From: Phycisphaerales bacterium
GTDB lineage: Bacteria; Planctomycetota; Phycisphaerae; Phycisphaerales; UBA1924
Direction of reading: 5' to 3'
NCBI GenBank assembly: GCA_029260315.1
Contig: JAJDDM010000033.1
Location: 29,591 to 93,590 of the forward strand
Length of the DNA: 64,000 bases
Below the pieces are notes generated by a model. It was not told where the DNA came from. It ran no database searches and saw nothing but the letters and a program-made list of their open reading frames with translations. The position numbers and the translations under genes were made by a program. Positions within the stretch are counted from its first letter, which is position 1, and every line of letters starts with the position of its first letter. Positions 36,038 to 45,315 of the stretch are shown here, in pieces.

Positions 36038-36072
36038 TCTGGGGTCTGGGGTCTGGGGTCTGGGGTCTGGGG
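36038..36072 (+). repeat. five exact tandem copies of TCTGGGG
   Basis: A perfect 7-bp minisatellite of five units between the Lpt-like gene (stop 36028) and the dockerin protein (start 36125). The shorter form occurs at 12241-12252 next to ribE. Confidence 0.9.
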
Positions 36073-36124
36073 CGAATCGTCCAGTTGAGTGAGGATTCTC
36101 GTAGCGCGGCTGTAGACTCGGGGC

Positions 36125-37783
36125 ATGAGGAATCGAGTGCTTGCGTGCGTGCCCGCTCTCGGGCTTCTGTGCTGTGCTTCGTTCGCGCAGGAGATCGCGG
36201 TTGTCGGCGTGCAGCCGGCGGCTCGCTCGATCGGGGCTGCGACGGACACGGGGATCTCGGTCACGTTCGATCGCCCGATCGATCGGGGGACGATCGATCA
36301 GAACTCGTTCTGGGCGTTCGGGCGCTGGAGCGGGACTGTCTTCGGCGACTTTGCGTTCGGCGATGATGACCGGACCGTGACGCTCGTGCCGACGCGCCCG
36401 CTCTCGGCGGGCGAGCAGGTCATGGTGATCCTCTCGCACGACATCCGCGCCAGCGACGGGTCGGCGATGCGCGCCGGCGGGTGGTCGCACCAGTTCTGGA
36501 CCGCCGCGAGCCCCGCGCCGATGGCGCTGCGCGAGCGCCAGGTGCTCGACACGCGCACGGTGCGCAATCAATCGAGCCGGGCGTACGGCGGGATCGGCTC
36601 GGACGTCAACGGCGACGGGGCTCTGGATATCAGCATCGTCAACGAGGACACCGCCGACCTGCGGGTGTTCCTCAACGCGAACGACGCCAAGGGCACGTTC
36701 GGCGAGTTCCTGACGCCCCCCACGCCCCTTGGCGATCGCGCCAGCCCGAACGAGCCGACCGACTTCGATCGCGACGGCAACGTCGACCTGTGCGTCGCGA
36801 ACATCAACGTCAACTCCGTCAGCGTGCTACTCGGCAACGGCGACGGCACGTTCGACGCCAGCCAGGTCATCAACGTCGGCAGCGGGCCGCGCGGCGTGGC
36901 GGTGCTCGACGCCGATGGCGATGGGGATATCGACATCGTCAACACCAACTCGGGCTCGGGCAACCTCTCGATCATGCTCAACGACGGGACGGGCGCGTTT
37001 GGCGCGCCGACGTTCTTCGACGGCGGCGGCTCGGGTGAGTGGGCGCTCGGCGCGGCGGACATGGACGAGGACGGCATGCTCGACCTCGTCGTCGGCGCTC
37101 GCAGCAACGAGCGGATCATCGTGCATCGCGCCAACGGCGACGCCACGTTCACGCAGGTCTCCAACCGGGGCTCGGGCGGGGCGGTCTGGATGCTCAATAC
37201 CGGCGATGTCAACGGCGACGGGCACGCCGACGTCGCCTGCTGCAACTCCTCGGACAACAACGGGACGATCCTGCTGGGGGCGGGCGACGGCTCGCTCGGC
37301 GCACCGACGGCGCGCGGGGTCGATCCGTTCCCGCTGGCGACCGATCTGGGCGATCTGGATGGCGACGGCGATCTGGACTGGATCCTGTCGTCGTTCAACG
37401 GCGACTGGACGCTCTTTCTGAACGACGGCGCGGGCGGATTCGGCTTCGAGCGCGAGTTCGACGCCCCCCGGGCCGGGTCGTGCGCCCTGATGCTGGACCT
37501 CGACTCCGACGGTGATCTGGATCTGGCGTTGATCGACGAGCTCGAGGACGTCGTGATCGTCGTGATGAACACCTGCCCGGCGGATCTCACGGGCTCAGCG
37601 AACGTGGACGATCCGGAGTACGGCCTGGTCGATGGCGTCGTCGACGCGGACGATTTCTTCTACTTTCTGGATCGGTTCGTCGCTGGCGACCTGGAAGTCG
37701 CGGATATCACCGGCAACGGCGTGATCGACGCCGACGATTTCTTCGCGTTTCTCGACCTGTTCGTGCTGGGGTGCGAACGCTAG
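36125..37783 (+). CDS. secreted FG-GAP/VCBS-repeat protein with Ig-like and dockerin-like domains
   Basis: The 552-residue protein has a signal peptide (VLACVPALGLLCCASFAQ), an SbsA/Ig-like domain (residues ~20-130, VQPAARSIGAATDTGISVTFDRPID), and about six FG-GAP/VCBS calcium-binding repeats (DVNGDGALDISIVN; DGDGDIDIVNTNSG; DLDGDGDLDWIL). The C-terminus carries two D-A-D-D-F-F motifs (GVVDADDFFYFLDRF, GVIDADDFFAFLDLF), a dockerin-like pair preceded by a CPAD start and ending C-E-R, typical of Phycisphaerales. It is probably surface-exposed or bound to a scaffold. Confidence 0.88.
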   Translation: MRNRVLACVPALGLLCCASFAQEIAVVGVQPAARSIGAATDTGISVTFDRPIDRGTIDQNSFWAFGRWSGTVFGDFAFGDDDRTVTLVPTRPLSAGEQVMVILSHDIRASDGSAMRAGGWSHQFWTAASPAPMALRERQVLDTRTVRNQSSRAYGGIGSDVNGDGALDISIVNEDTADLRVFLNANDAKGTFGEFLTPPTPLGDRASPNEPTDFDRDGNVDLCVANINVNSVSVLLGNGDGTFDASQVINVGSGPRGVAVLDADGDGDIDIVNTNSGSGNLSIMLNDGTGAFGAPTFFDGGGSGEWALGAADMDEDGMLDLVVGARSNERIIVHRANGDATFTQVSNRGSGGAVWMLNTGDVNGDGHADVACCNSSDNNGTILLGAGDGSLGAPTARGVDPFPLATDLGDLDGDGDLDWILSSFNGDWTLFLNDGAGGFGFEREFDAPRAGSCALMLDLDSDGDLDLALIDELEDVVIVVMNTCPADLTGSANVDDPEYGLVDGVVDADDFFYFLDRFVAGDLEVADITGNGVIDADDFFAFLDLFVLGCER

Positions 37784-37845
37784 CCGGTTGGGAGCGTGCG
37801 AGGGCGCGCCGGGGCTGGGTGCGTGACACCGGTCTATCGTGTGCC

Positions 37846-38790
37846 ATGACACGAACGTTGCGCGTGCTGTGCGAGGGGTTGATCGACTACGCCGGGCTCT
37901 TTCCGCCAGCGACGCTCTCGATGGACGCCGCGTGCGAGAACTACGCGCGCTATGTGCGGAGCGACGATCGGTGGATGCTCGGGCGATTCATCTGCCTGGC
38001 CAGCCGGCTGCCGGAGTTCACCGAGGCCGCCAGCGTGCTCTTGCCAGGCACGCACGCGACCAGCGGGTATCGCGAGCACATCGACGACGTTGCGCCCTGG
38101 CGGCTGAGCGTGGTGATCGACGGACCGCTGGACGACGCGCTCGACCTGCTCGACGCGTTCAACGATCACCACGCAAACGAGGATAACGGCCTGGCGACGA
38201 TCGACGCGATCGAGCTGCGCGCGCCGAGCGCGGCGTTCATCGACGAGTCGCTTGAGCGGATTCCCGAGGGCCTGGCCCCGTTCTTCGAGATCGAACCGTC
38301 ATCGGACGTGCGCGGGCCGATCGCGGCGCTGGCCGGCGAGAGCGCATTCGCGAAGATCCGCTGCGGCGGGGTCGAGCCCGCCATGATCCCCCCCATCGAG
38401 CAGGTCGCGCGATTCATCGACGCCTGCGCCCACGGCGAGGTCGGCTTCAAGGCAACGGCGGGGCTGCACCATCCGTTGCGCGCAGAGCACCCGCTGACCT
38501 ATGAAGAGGACCCGCCACGCGCGGTGATGCACGGGTTCCTGAACGTGTTTCTGGCGAGCGCGTTTCGCCGTCAGAGCTCGGCGTTCGATCTCGAGCACGT
38601 CGAGCAGATCCTTGGTGAGACCGACGCGAGCGCGATCGTGATCGAGGATGAGCGCGTCCGCTGGAGCGGGCACGAGCTCGAGGTCGCCGCGATCGCCCGG
38701 GCGCGCGAGTCGTTCAGTCTCGCCTTCGGGAGCTGCTCGTTCGATGAGCCGCGCGAGGATCTGCGAACGCTCGGCTTGATCGGCGACTGA
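37846..38790 (+). CDS. hypothetical protein, conserved-looking
   Basis: The 314-residue protein has a clear TIM-barrel-like run with IDYAGLFPPATLSM, FFEIEP, AFAKIRCGGVEP, and GFKATAGLHHPLR, but the family is not named. The substrate is unknown. No signal peptide. It is independent, 62 nt after the dockerin protein. Confidence 0.75.
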   Translation: MTRTLRVLCEGLIDYAGLFPPATLSMDAACENYARYVRSDDRWMLGRFICLASRLPEFTEAASVLLPGTHATSGYREHIDDVAPWRLSVVIDGPLDDALDLLDAFNDHHANEDNGLATIDAIELRAPSAAFIDESLERIPEGLAPFFEIEPSSDVRGPIAALAGESAFAKIRCGGVEPAMIPPIEQVARFIDACAHGEVGFKATAGLHHPLRAEHPLTYEEDPPRAVMHGFLNVFLASAFRRQSSAFDLEHVEQILGETDASAIVIEDERVRWSGHELEVAAIARARESFSLAFGSCSFDEPREDLRTLGLIGD

Positions 38791-38911
38791 GATCCGAGTT
38801 GGCGGCTCGTGCGCGTCCCTCTCGGAGCGAAATTGCCGCTCATTTCCGGCGAATCTCCGTCGCGTGTCATGGATCGCCGACGCTTCGCGCCCCTATCCTT
38901 GCAACCAAACC

Positions 38912-39337
38912 ATGGAAGCTGCGCCGACTCAACCCGTGCGGATCGCCCCCCACCGCCTCACGCGCTGGGCCTTGGCCCTCGTCGGCGTGGGCTGCGTGGG
39001 TGTCGGCGCGGCGGGCGTGTTCGTCCCGGGCCTGCCGACGACCGTGTTCCTGATCCTCGCGACGTGGTGCTTCACGCGGAGCTGCCCGTGGCTGGAGCGG
39101 CGGCTGATCCGCAACCGTTTGTTCGCCCCGTTCCTGGGGTATCTCGACCGCAGCCGCCCGATGCCAAGGCGGGCGCGGGTCGCGGCTATCGCGACCATGT
39201 GGGCGTTCGTCGGGCTCTCGATCGCTCTGCTCGCGTTTCGCAACCCGGAGATCTTCTGGGCCTCGGTGCCGATCGCGGGGGCGGCGGGCGTCGGGACAGT
39301 GTTCATTGTGCGCTGGAACACGCGCCCTCGCGGCTAA
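38912..39337 (+). CDS. DUF454 family inner-membrane protein
   Basis: The 141-residue protein is like E. coli YbaN: GVFVPGLPTTVFLILATWCFTRSCP is the family signature, and three or four membrane helices are seen. Function is unknown. ATG 38912 is taken because the preceding 16 codons to 38864 lie in intergenic sequence. Confidence 0.85.
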   Translation: MEAAPTQPVRIAPHRLTRWALALVGVGCVGVGAAGVFVPGLPTTVFLILATWCFTRSCPWLERRLIRNRLFAPFLGYLDRSRPMPRRARVAAIATMWAFVGLSIALLAFRNPEIFWASVPIAGAAGVGTVFIVRWNTRPRG

Positions 39338-39403
39338 GCCGCAGCGCGGACCAACTCGGCGATACGACAACGATCCGAGGTTTCGACTCCACCCACGCCG
39401 CGG

Positions 39404-40816
39404 CTACGACCGGCGCTTGCGCACTCCGCCGCCCGGGACCCCGCTCTTGCCGGCGCTGCGTTTGGGCCCACGGGAGTTGCGCCGGGGGCTGGAACCGCCG
39501 GAGCCCGCGGGCTGACCGCCCGCCCGCTGGCGACGCCGACGCTGCGCGGGTGCGCCGCCGGAACGCTGGTTGCCGCCGGAACGCGGCCTGTCTCCCGAGC
39601 GACTCTGGTCGCTCGAGCGCTGACCGCTCTGTCTGCGAGGCCTCGACTCGCCCGCCGACTCCTCGCGCGGCGGGGTGTTCTCGTTCGATGACCGCTCGTC
39701 GCCCACGCGCGCACCCAGCAGGCGCTCGATGGCCCGCAGGTACGGGCGCTCGTCGCTGGCGCACAGCGAGATGGCGATGCCGCTCGCCCCAGCCCTGCCC
39801 GTGCGCCCGATGCGATGGATGTACGCCTCCGGCTCGTTGGGCAGGTTGTAGTTGATCACATGGCTGATGCCGTCGACGTCGATGCCGCGCGCGGCGACGT
39901 CGGTCGCGACCAGCACCCGCGCGTGCCCGGAGCGGAACGACTCCAACGCCCGTTGGCGCTGGCTCTGGGACTTGTTGCCGTGGATCGACTCGGCGCTGAC
40001 TCCAGAGCGGGTCAGCTTGCGTGTGAGCTTGTCGGCCCCGTGCTTGGTCCGCGTGAAGACCAGCGCCCGCGTCACGCCGGGCTCGGCCAGCAGCGCCTCG
40101 AGCACTTGGGGCTTTTCCTTCTGCTCGACCATCACGAGCTGCTGGGTGATCTTCGGCGCTGCCGACGCTACCGGCGTCACCGTCACCCGAATCGGATCGC
40201 GCAGCAGCGAATCGGCCAGGTGCTTGATCTCCCGCGGCATCGTCGCCGAGAACAGCAGCGTCTGCCGCTCCTCGGGAAGCTCCGCCGTGATCTGACGGAT
40301 GGGCTGGATGAAGCCCATATCGAGCATGCGGTCGGCCTCGTCGAGCACAAACGTCTCGATGCAGCTCAAGTCGATATAGCCCTGCTCCATGAGATCGAGC
40401 AGGCGTCCGGGCGTCGCGACGAGGATGTCGATCCCCCGCCGGAGGGATTTCACCTGGTGATACTGGCTGACCCCGCCGAAGATCACCGCGCCGCGCAGGC
40501 CGGTGTGGCGGCCGTACGTCTGGAAACTCTCGGCGATCTGGGTCGCCAGCTCTCGCGTCGGCGAGAGGATCAGCGCCCGGGGCAGGCTGCCGCCGCGGCG
40601 AGTCTTGTCGCGCCCGGCCCTGTGCAGGCGGTCAAGGATCGGCAGCGCGAACGCCGCGGTCTTGCCCGTGCCCGTCTGGGCACAGCCGAGCAGATCGCGC
40701 CCGTCGAGCACCGGCGGGATCGCCTGGGCCTGGATGGGCGTGGGCGTTTCGTACCCCTCCTCGCCCAGTGCTTCGAGAAGGCGATTGGAAAGATCGAGAG
40801 AAGAAAATGTCAACAA
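39404..40816 (-). CDS. rhlE: DEAD-box ATP-dependent RNA helicase, RhlE type
   Basis: The ~470-residue protein has all helicase motifs: [10 protein letters not shown] (Q), [14 protein letters not shown] (I), PTRELATQI (Ia), VLDEADRML (II), FSATMPREI (III), [15 protein letters not shown], and [10 protein letters not shown] (VI). A ~100-residue basic, Arg/Ser/Gly-rich tail follows, common in cold-active RhlE proteins. The start is probably TTG at 40816 or 40813 ([10 protein letters not shown]); GGAG lies upstream, and ATG 40885 gives a non-homologous extension. Confidence 0.92.
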   Translation of the reverse strand: MLTFSSLDLSNRLLEALGEEGYETPTPIQAQAIPPVLDGRDLLGCAQTGTGKTAAFALPILDRLHRAGRDKTRRGGSLPRALILSPTRELATQIAESFQTYGRHTGLRGAVIFGGVSQYHQVKSLRRGIDILVATPGRLLDLMEQGYIDLSCIETFVLDEADRMLDMGFIQPIRQITAELPEERQTLLFSATMPREIKHLADSLLRDPIRVTVTPVASAAPKITQQLVMVEQKEKPQVLEALLAEPGVTRALVFTRTKHGADKLTRKLTRSGVSAESIHGNKSQSQRQRALESFRSGHARVLVATDVAARGIDVDGISHVINYNLPNEPEAYIHRIGRTGRAGASGIAISLCASDERPYLRAIERLLGARVGDERSSNENTPPREESAGESRPRRQSGQRSSDQSRSGDRPRSGGNQRSGGAPAQRRRRQRAGGQPAGSGGSSPRRNSRGPKRSAGKSGVPGGGVRKRRS

Positions 40817-41186
40817 GAGAAGGATCTCCGGAACTGCGCGGCGATCGCCGCGGGTCCATGGTTCGGGCGTCCTCGGCCCAATCAAGTTGGATCAAGTGCG
40901 GCCTGCCTGAGTGAGCGTCCGGATAAACATGGCCGAACGCTGCCAGCAGATTCTCAGGGGCCCTGCCTCGTGATATCGAGACGAACGGGCGGGAATGAGG
41001 CCACCGGCGATGGGGGGATAGTAGGCCGCCCGACATGGCGGGTCTGCTCACCCCGATTGGTCAGCGCCGATTGGGCAGTGGTGCCCCACCGACCGGACGT
41101 CTGCGTCGCACGAGGGCTGCATATGCACTCAGAGCGAGATACCTACTATCCAGTTGGCCCTTGGACGATCTCTTGTGGGCACCAGC

Positions 41187-41585
41187 ATGCTCTTCATTCA
41201 TCCGATGTGGCAGAACGAGATCGAGCGGCTCGGCAAGAAGAGATGCACCCCGGTCGGCTATTTGCTCCATGTGATCGCGGAATACATTGGCTTCGCTGGA
41301 CTGCTTGTTTTTCTTGCGACGCTCGGGTTTTGGGGTTGGAGATTGCTGGAAGGGACATTTCACTCGGCGCTCTTGTGGTGGTCTGTTGTACCGATCGGGC
41401 TCGGCATTCTGAGCGAATCGACGATTCGATACTCATGGCGATTGGCAAACCGATGTGAGTTTCAGTTCGATCAGCACCGTCGAGAGGCGTGTTGGATGAA
41501 GAATGGCGAGTTTCATTCGCTCAGGTACAAATCGCCGGACTCTCCTGGGAAGTCACTCAGCGAAGCGGCCCGGCCCGCCGAGTGA
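41187..41585 (+). CDS. small two-helix membrane protein, unknown
   Basis: The 132-residue protein has two membrane helices (IAEYIGFAGLLVFLATLGFW; LWWSVVPIGLGILSE) with charged ends. It is lower in GC than its neighbours and stands alone. No family recognised. ATG 41154 (11 residues longer) is possible. Confidence 0.55.
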   Translation: MLFIHPMWQNEIERLGKKRCTPVGYLLHVIAEYIGFAGLLVFLATLGFWGWRLLEGTFHSALLWWSVVPIGLGILSESTIRYSWRLANRCEFQFDQHRREACWMKNGEFHSLRYKSPDSPGKSLSEAARPAE

Positions 41586-41588
41586 GAC

Positions 41589-42710
41589 TCAGTCCTCCCC
41601 CGCCGCCCGCTCATCGAGCTCGAACTCGCGCTTGTGTACCGTCGCGTCGCCCACCGGCTGGGTCGTATCCGGCAGCGCCGGCGACGGATTCCCCACGCCC
41701 TCGATGTGGTTGAGCACCTGCCCGTGCTGGTGCCAGGTCTCGAAGACGTGCATCCCCGAGTTGCGGCTGAGGTCCTCGAACACGCGGATGCCGCGCACGC
41801 TGTTGCCCCGCTCATCCACCGGCGGCGAGTAGACGCAGATTCCGAACTGCCCGGGCACGACCGCGATGATCCCGCCGGAAACGCCCGACTTCGCGGGCAA
41901 TCCCACGGTGTACGCCCACTCCCCGGCGTAGTTGTACATGCCGCAGGTGTGCATGACCGTCAGCACGTCGCGGATGTACTCCCGCCGGAGGGCCCGCTCG
42001 CCGGTCTTGGGGTTGACCCCGCCGTTGGCGAGCGTCGCGGCCATCGTCGCCATGTCCCGCGCCGTGACAATCACCGAACACTGCTGGAAGTACAGGTCGA
42101 GGATCTCCTCGACATCGCGGTCGAGGATGCCGAAGTTGAGCATGAGGTGGGCCATCGCGCGGTTGCGATGACCGCTGGTCCGCTCGGACTCGAACACGGC
42201 CTGGTCGATCGTCGGACGCCGACCCATCATCCGCCCGAGCATGTCGAGCATCCGCTCGAGGCGATGCCGCGGGCTGTCGCCGGCGATCATCGAGGTCACC
42301 GCGATCGCCCCGGCGTTGACCATCGGGTTGTGCGGGCGATTGTTGGCGTCCAGGCGGATGATGCTGTCGAACGAGTCGCCCGAGGGCTCGACGCCGACGC
42401 GCTGCATCACGCTCTGGCGCCCGCGATCCTCCAGCGCCAGGCCGTGGGTGAAGGGCTTGGAGAGCGATTGGATGGTGAACACCTGATCGCAATCGCCGAC
42501 CTCGAAGACCTCGCCGTCGACCGTCGCGATGCCGATCGCGAACCAGTCCGGGTCGGCCTTGGCCAGCTCGGGGATGTAATCGGCGATCCGCCCCTCGTCG
42601 CAGACGCGATAGCGCTCGTGCAGGGCCTTGAGAGCCCCGAGCACGCGCGGGCGATCGGGCGCTGGCCCTCTGACCGTTCTGTCACCGGGTGGCCGTTCCA
42701 TAAATCCCAT
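41589..42710 (-). CDS. glsA: glutaminase
   Basis: The 373-residue protein of the serine beta-lactamase-like glutaminase family turns glutamine to glutamate and ammonia. [16 protein letters not shown] holds the catalytic S-x-x-K, and [42 protein letters not shown] give the rest of the site. A ~40-residue tail after the core ([17 protein letters not shown]) may be a linker. Four nt separate its stop from the convergent gene at 41187. Confidence 0.93.
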   Translation of the reverse strand: MGFMERPPGDRTVRGPAPDRPRVLGALKALHERYRVCDEGRIADYIPELAKADPDWFAIGIATVDGEVFEVGDCDQVFTIQSLSKPFTHGLALEDRGRQSVMQRVGVEPSGDSFDSIIRLDANNRPHNPMVNAGAIAVTSMIAGDSPRHRLERMLDMLGRMMGRRPTIDQAVFESERTSGHRNRAMAHLMLNFGILDRDVEEILDLYFQQCSVIVTARDMATMAATLANGGVNPKTGERALRREYIRDVLTVMHTCGMYNYAGEWAYTVGLPAKSGVSGGIIAVVPGQFGICVYSPPVDERGNSVRGIRVFEDLSRNSGMHVFETWHQHGQVLNHIEGVGNPSPALPDTTQPVGDATVHKREFELDERAAGED

Positions 42711-42834
42711 AAGCGTGCGTCAGCACCCTTTGAGCGCGCCTCTCCGACGCCGCATAACGAAGATACGCCGGCATCGGGCGCGACGCCACCCAACGACAAA
42801 AGCGGCGTCCCCAGCACATGGGATCCGCCACTCC

Positions 42835-42898
42835 AAGTCGGGGTGGCAGGACGCCAGTTGAACTCTTTGCTGCCCAAATCGGCCTCTGGGGCTTGGAA
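42835..42898. repeat. 64-nt direct repeat, copy 1
   Basis: It begins AAGTCGGGGTGGCAGGACGC and ends CTCTGGGGCTTGGAA; copy 2 is at 44318-44381, with seven mismatches by eye. It contains GTTGAAC (42857-42863), which matches the integron core form GTTRRRY. A complementary pair GGCGTCC/GGACGCC (42812-42818 / 42850-42856) lies upstream. Confidence 0.85.
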
Positions 42899-43002
42899 TC
42901 TCTACTTCTGCTCATGCCATAGAGTCGTGCGTGGACTAGCCTAGTCCACGAGTTGCCCCACCGCGGCGAGGTAGGAACTCTCGAACGAGTTGAGGAGTCC
43001 GA

Positions 43003-44136
43003 ATGAACTCAATTTCTCAGGCCCGGGTTGCGGTCATCGGCGGCTCATACGCGGGGCTTTGCACGGGACTCGCTTTGCGCTGCGTGGGGGCAGACGTTCA
43101 TGTCTACGAACGCACCGTGCAGAATAATCGAATCGGAGGCGGGATCGTTGTTCAGCCTGATTTCGCCGATTATCTTGAAGCCTTCGGGTATGCTCGCCCA
43201 GAGAACATCGCTACTCCAACCGTTGGTCGCAAGTTTCTCAATCTTGATGGGTCCGTTGCCCAGTATTCACCCGACGCCACTTTCTTCACGGCGTGGGACA
43301 CAGTCCTCCGTTCGCTGCGCGACGCGTTCGAACCCGAAAGACTCCACAACGACCACAGACTTGAATCCTTCGAGGCCGATGATGAGGGCGCTTTGCTTTC
43401 GTTCGCTGACGGAACGAGTGCTGAGGCTGACCTGCTGATTGGGGCAGACGGGATCGGCTCTGTCGTCCGCCGCCAACTAGAACCCCAAGTCACGCCTGAA
43501 TACGCCGGGTACGTCGGGTTCCGCGGGCTCGTTCCGGAGTCAGAACTTTCTCCGGAACAAGTTGGGCTGTTTGAGAACCACTTCGTCCTGTACGCCTATC
43601 CACACTCTCACATCCTGAGCTACTTCATTCCGGGCGAACACGGCGAACGTCAACCGGGGTCACGACGATTCAACTGGGTGTGGTACGTCTCTCAGTCGGC
43701 CGAGGAACTTCGCTCCATCTTGACCGACCGCGAGGGAGTCGAGCATCGGTCATCGCTCGGCCCCGGAGAGATGGCGGACGAGTGGATAAATAGCGTCAAA
43801 AAGCGTGGCGAAGAGCTTCTGCCGCCACTGGTTGCAAACGCCGTTGCGCAAACTTCGTCGCCGTTTGTGCAAGCGATCTTTGATCTCGAGGTCCCGAGGA
43901 TGGTCTACGGGCGTTCCTTGCTGCTCGGCGACGCGGCCTTCCTCGTCAGGCCACACACTGCGGCGGGTGCGTCAAAGGCTGCGGCCGATGCCGTTGCGCT
44001 CGCGCACGCCCTTCGCGACAAGGGGCGGATCACGGCCGAGACTCTTGAAAAGTGGGAACTCGAACGGATGTCGGCGACGCATCGCATCATCAACCACGGC
44101 AAGATGATCGCTTCGCGAGGTGGGCTCGGCGGGTGA
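43003..44136 (+). CDS. FAD-dependent monooxygenase (2,6-dihydroxypyridine 3-hydroxylase-like)
   Basis: The 377-residue flavoprotein has the N-terminal FAD motif VAVIGGSYAGLCTGLAL, an acidic E for ribose binding (VHVYER), GIVVQPDFADYLEAFGY, the middle DG-GD motif (LLIGADGIGS) and LLLGDAAFLVRPHTAAGASKAAADA, as in DhpH-like aromatic hydroxylases. The substrate is unknown. Its base composition looks lower in GC than the window, and it sits alone between 64-nt direct repeats, so horizontal acquisition is likely. ATG 43003 has GAGGAG upstream. Confidence 0.88.
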   Translation: MNSISQARVAVIGGSYAGLCTGLALRCVGADVHVYERTVQNNRIGGGIVVQPDFADYLEAFGYARPENIATPTVGRKFLNLDGSVAQYSPDATFFTAWDTVLRSLRDAFEPERLHNDHRLESFEADDEGALLSFADGTSAEADLLIGADGIGSVVRRQLEPQVTPEYAGYVGFRGLVPESELSPEQVGLFENHFVLYAYPHSHILSYFIPGEHGERQPGSRRFNWVWYVSQSAEELRSILTDREGVEHRSSLGPGEMADEWINSVKKRGEELLPPLVANAVAQTSSPFVQAIFDLEVPRMVYGRSLLLGDAAFLVRPHTAAGASKAAADAVALAHALRDKGRITAETLEKWELERMSATHRIINHGKMIASRGGLGG

Positions 44137-44280
44137 AGGCAGTCATCGAGAAGCAGATGCAAAAACATAGTTGTTATAGGGCAGTCCATCCCAAGTCTGA
44201 GTCACAGAATCACGGCCCGAGTTCAATGAATCACGCGAACGATCAGTGTGGCAGGACGCGGTTGAACCATCTGTAAATAC

Positions 44281-44310
44281 CAACGGCCTCGGCACTTGCC
44301 GAGGCCGTTG
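44281..44310 (+). other. 13-bp perfect hairpin downstream of the monooxygenase
   Basis: CAACGGCCTCGGC-ACTT-GCCGAGGCCGTTG. No T-tract, so it is not a classical terminator. It lies inside the 44137-44589 gap, which also holds direct repeat copy 2 and further hairpins. Confidence 0.75.
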
Positions 44311-44317
44311 ATGGTTG

Positions 44318-44381
44318 AAATCGGGGTGACAGGACGCCAGTTGAACTTTTTGCAACTCAAATCGGCCTCTGGAGCTTGGAA
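44318..44381. repeat. 64-nt direct repeat, copy 2
   Basis: Seven mismatches to 42835-42898 by eye. A partial third copy (GTGGCAGGACGC, GGTTGAAC) lies at 44248-44265. Confidence 0.85.
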
Positions 44382-44477
44382 ACACGGATTCTGTTTTCAT
44401 CGTGAACGGTGGAGCCTGGTGATTGAGTAACCCAATGGCAGTGTTCCGTTGAAGCTAGAGAGAGCTACCACCGTCGC

Positions 44478-44504
44478 GGGGCTCCTGTACATGCGGTGAG
44501 CCCC
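44478..44504. other. hairpin in structured gap downstream of the ABC exporter
   Basis: GGGGCTC...GAGCCCC (7-bp arms), followed by a second GCATGACC...GGTCATGC palindrome at 44523-44543. The 44137-44589 gap has no gene; these hairpins may end transcription from the minus-strand exporter genes. Confidence 0.6.
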
Positions 44505-44589
44505 AAGGGACTGCCGCGCCCGAGCATGACCGGAGTGGTCATGCACAGCCGGATCGTGTGCCCACGGTTACCCACCCACGGCACTGATC

Positions 44590-45288
44590 TTAAGCGCGAG
44601 AAGCGGGCTTGAGCGAGCCGTCCTCCATCTCGTACACGGTATCGAACACGTCCAGGGCACGATGATCGTGAGTGACGACGATTACACCCGTTCCGTGCTC
44701 GTGAGCCACGTTGCGGAAAAGTTCCATCACCTGTCGGCCGCGCACACCGTCAAGAGCAGCGGTTGGCTCGTCGGCAAGGATCAGGCTGGGCTGGTTCGCC
44801 AACGCCCTGGCGATAGTCACTCGCTGCTGCTCGCCGCCCGAGAGTTGCGTCGGCATGTTACGGGCCCGAGGACCCACTCCAAGTGCATCGAGCAGTTCCA
44901 TGGCGCGGCGGCGGGCTTGGGACGCGGGCCGACCGATCAATTCGCCCACGACCTGTACATTGTCAACCGCGTTGAGGAACGGGATCAGGTTGGATTTCTG
45001 GAAGACAAAGCCGATATTCTCCCGGCGGAATCGGCGCAGATCGCCGAGCGATCGCGAACCGTCCTGCATCAGCCGCCCACCGATGGAGACCCGCCCCCGC
45101 GTCGGTGGGTTGATGAGCCCGACGCACAGGAGGAATGTAGACTTGCCCGCACCGCTGGGCCCGAGCAGGGCAACGACCTCGCCGCGGCGCACCCGCATGG
45201 TCGCGTCGCGCATCGCGACGACCTCGGTGTGGCCGCTGCCGTACACCTTGGTCAATCCGCTTGTTTCGAGCGCCAGTGGTCCGTCCAT
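44590..45288 (-). CDS. ABC transporter ATPase (DevA/MacB-LolD type)
   Basis: The 232-residue ATPase has Walker A LLGPSGAGKSTF, Q-loop FVFQKSNLIPF, signature QLSGGEQQRVTIARAL, Walker B LILADEPTAALD, and H-loop VVTHDHRA. It is the ATPase of the three-gene exporter with the FtsX-type permease and membrane fusion protein upstream. The closest architecture is cyanobacterial DevBCA, which exports glycolipids, though MacAB-like drug or peptide export is possible. Confidence 0.92.
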   Translation of the reverse strand: MDGPLALETSGLTKVYGSGHTEVVAMRDATMRVRRGEVVALLGPSGAGKSTFLLCVGLINPPTRGRVSIGGRLMQDGSRSLGDLRRFRRENIGFVFQKSNLIPFLNAVDNVQVVGELIGRPASQARRRAMELLDALGVGPRARNMPTQLSGGEQQRVTIARALANQPSLILADEPTAALDGVRGRQVMELFRNVAHEHGTGVIVVTHDHRALDVFDTVYEMEDGSLKPASRA

Positions 45289-45315
45289 GCCTCGCGTGCC
45301 CTTCGCAGCTTTGTA

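Noticed and set aside
34355..36571. 738-residue frame antisense to the Lpt-like gene
   Set aside because: High-GC shadow of a real gene; no domain, and the sense strand carries the operon.
42835..42898. tRNA 3' end in the 64-nt repeat (CGGGGTG start like the remnant at 47988)
   Set aside because: No T-loop TTCRA in register; kept as a direct repeat only.
44420..44585. Group II intron 3' end suggested by AGCCGGAT...CGGTT and hairpins
   Set aside because: Domain V length and AGC triad do not fit; no reverse transcriptase.
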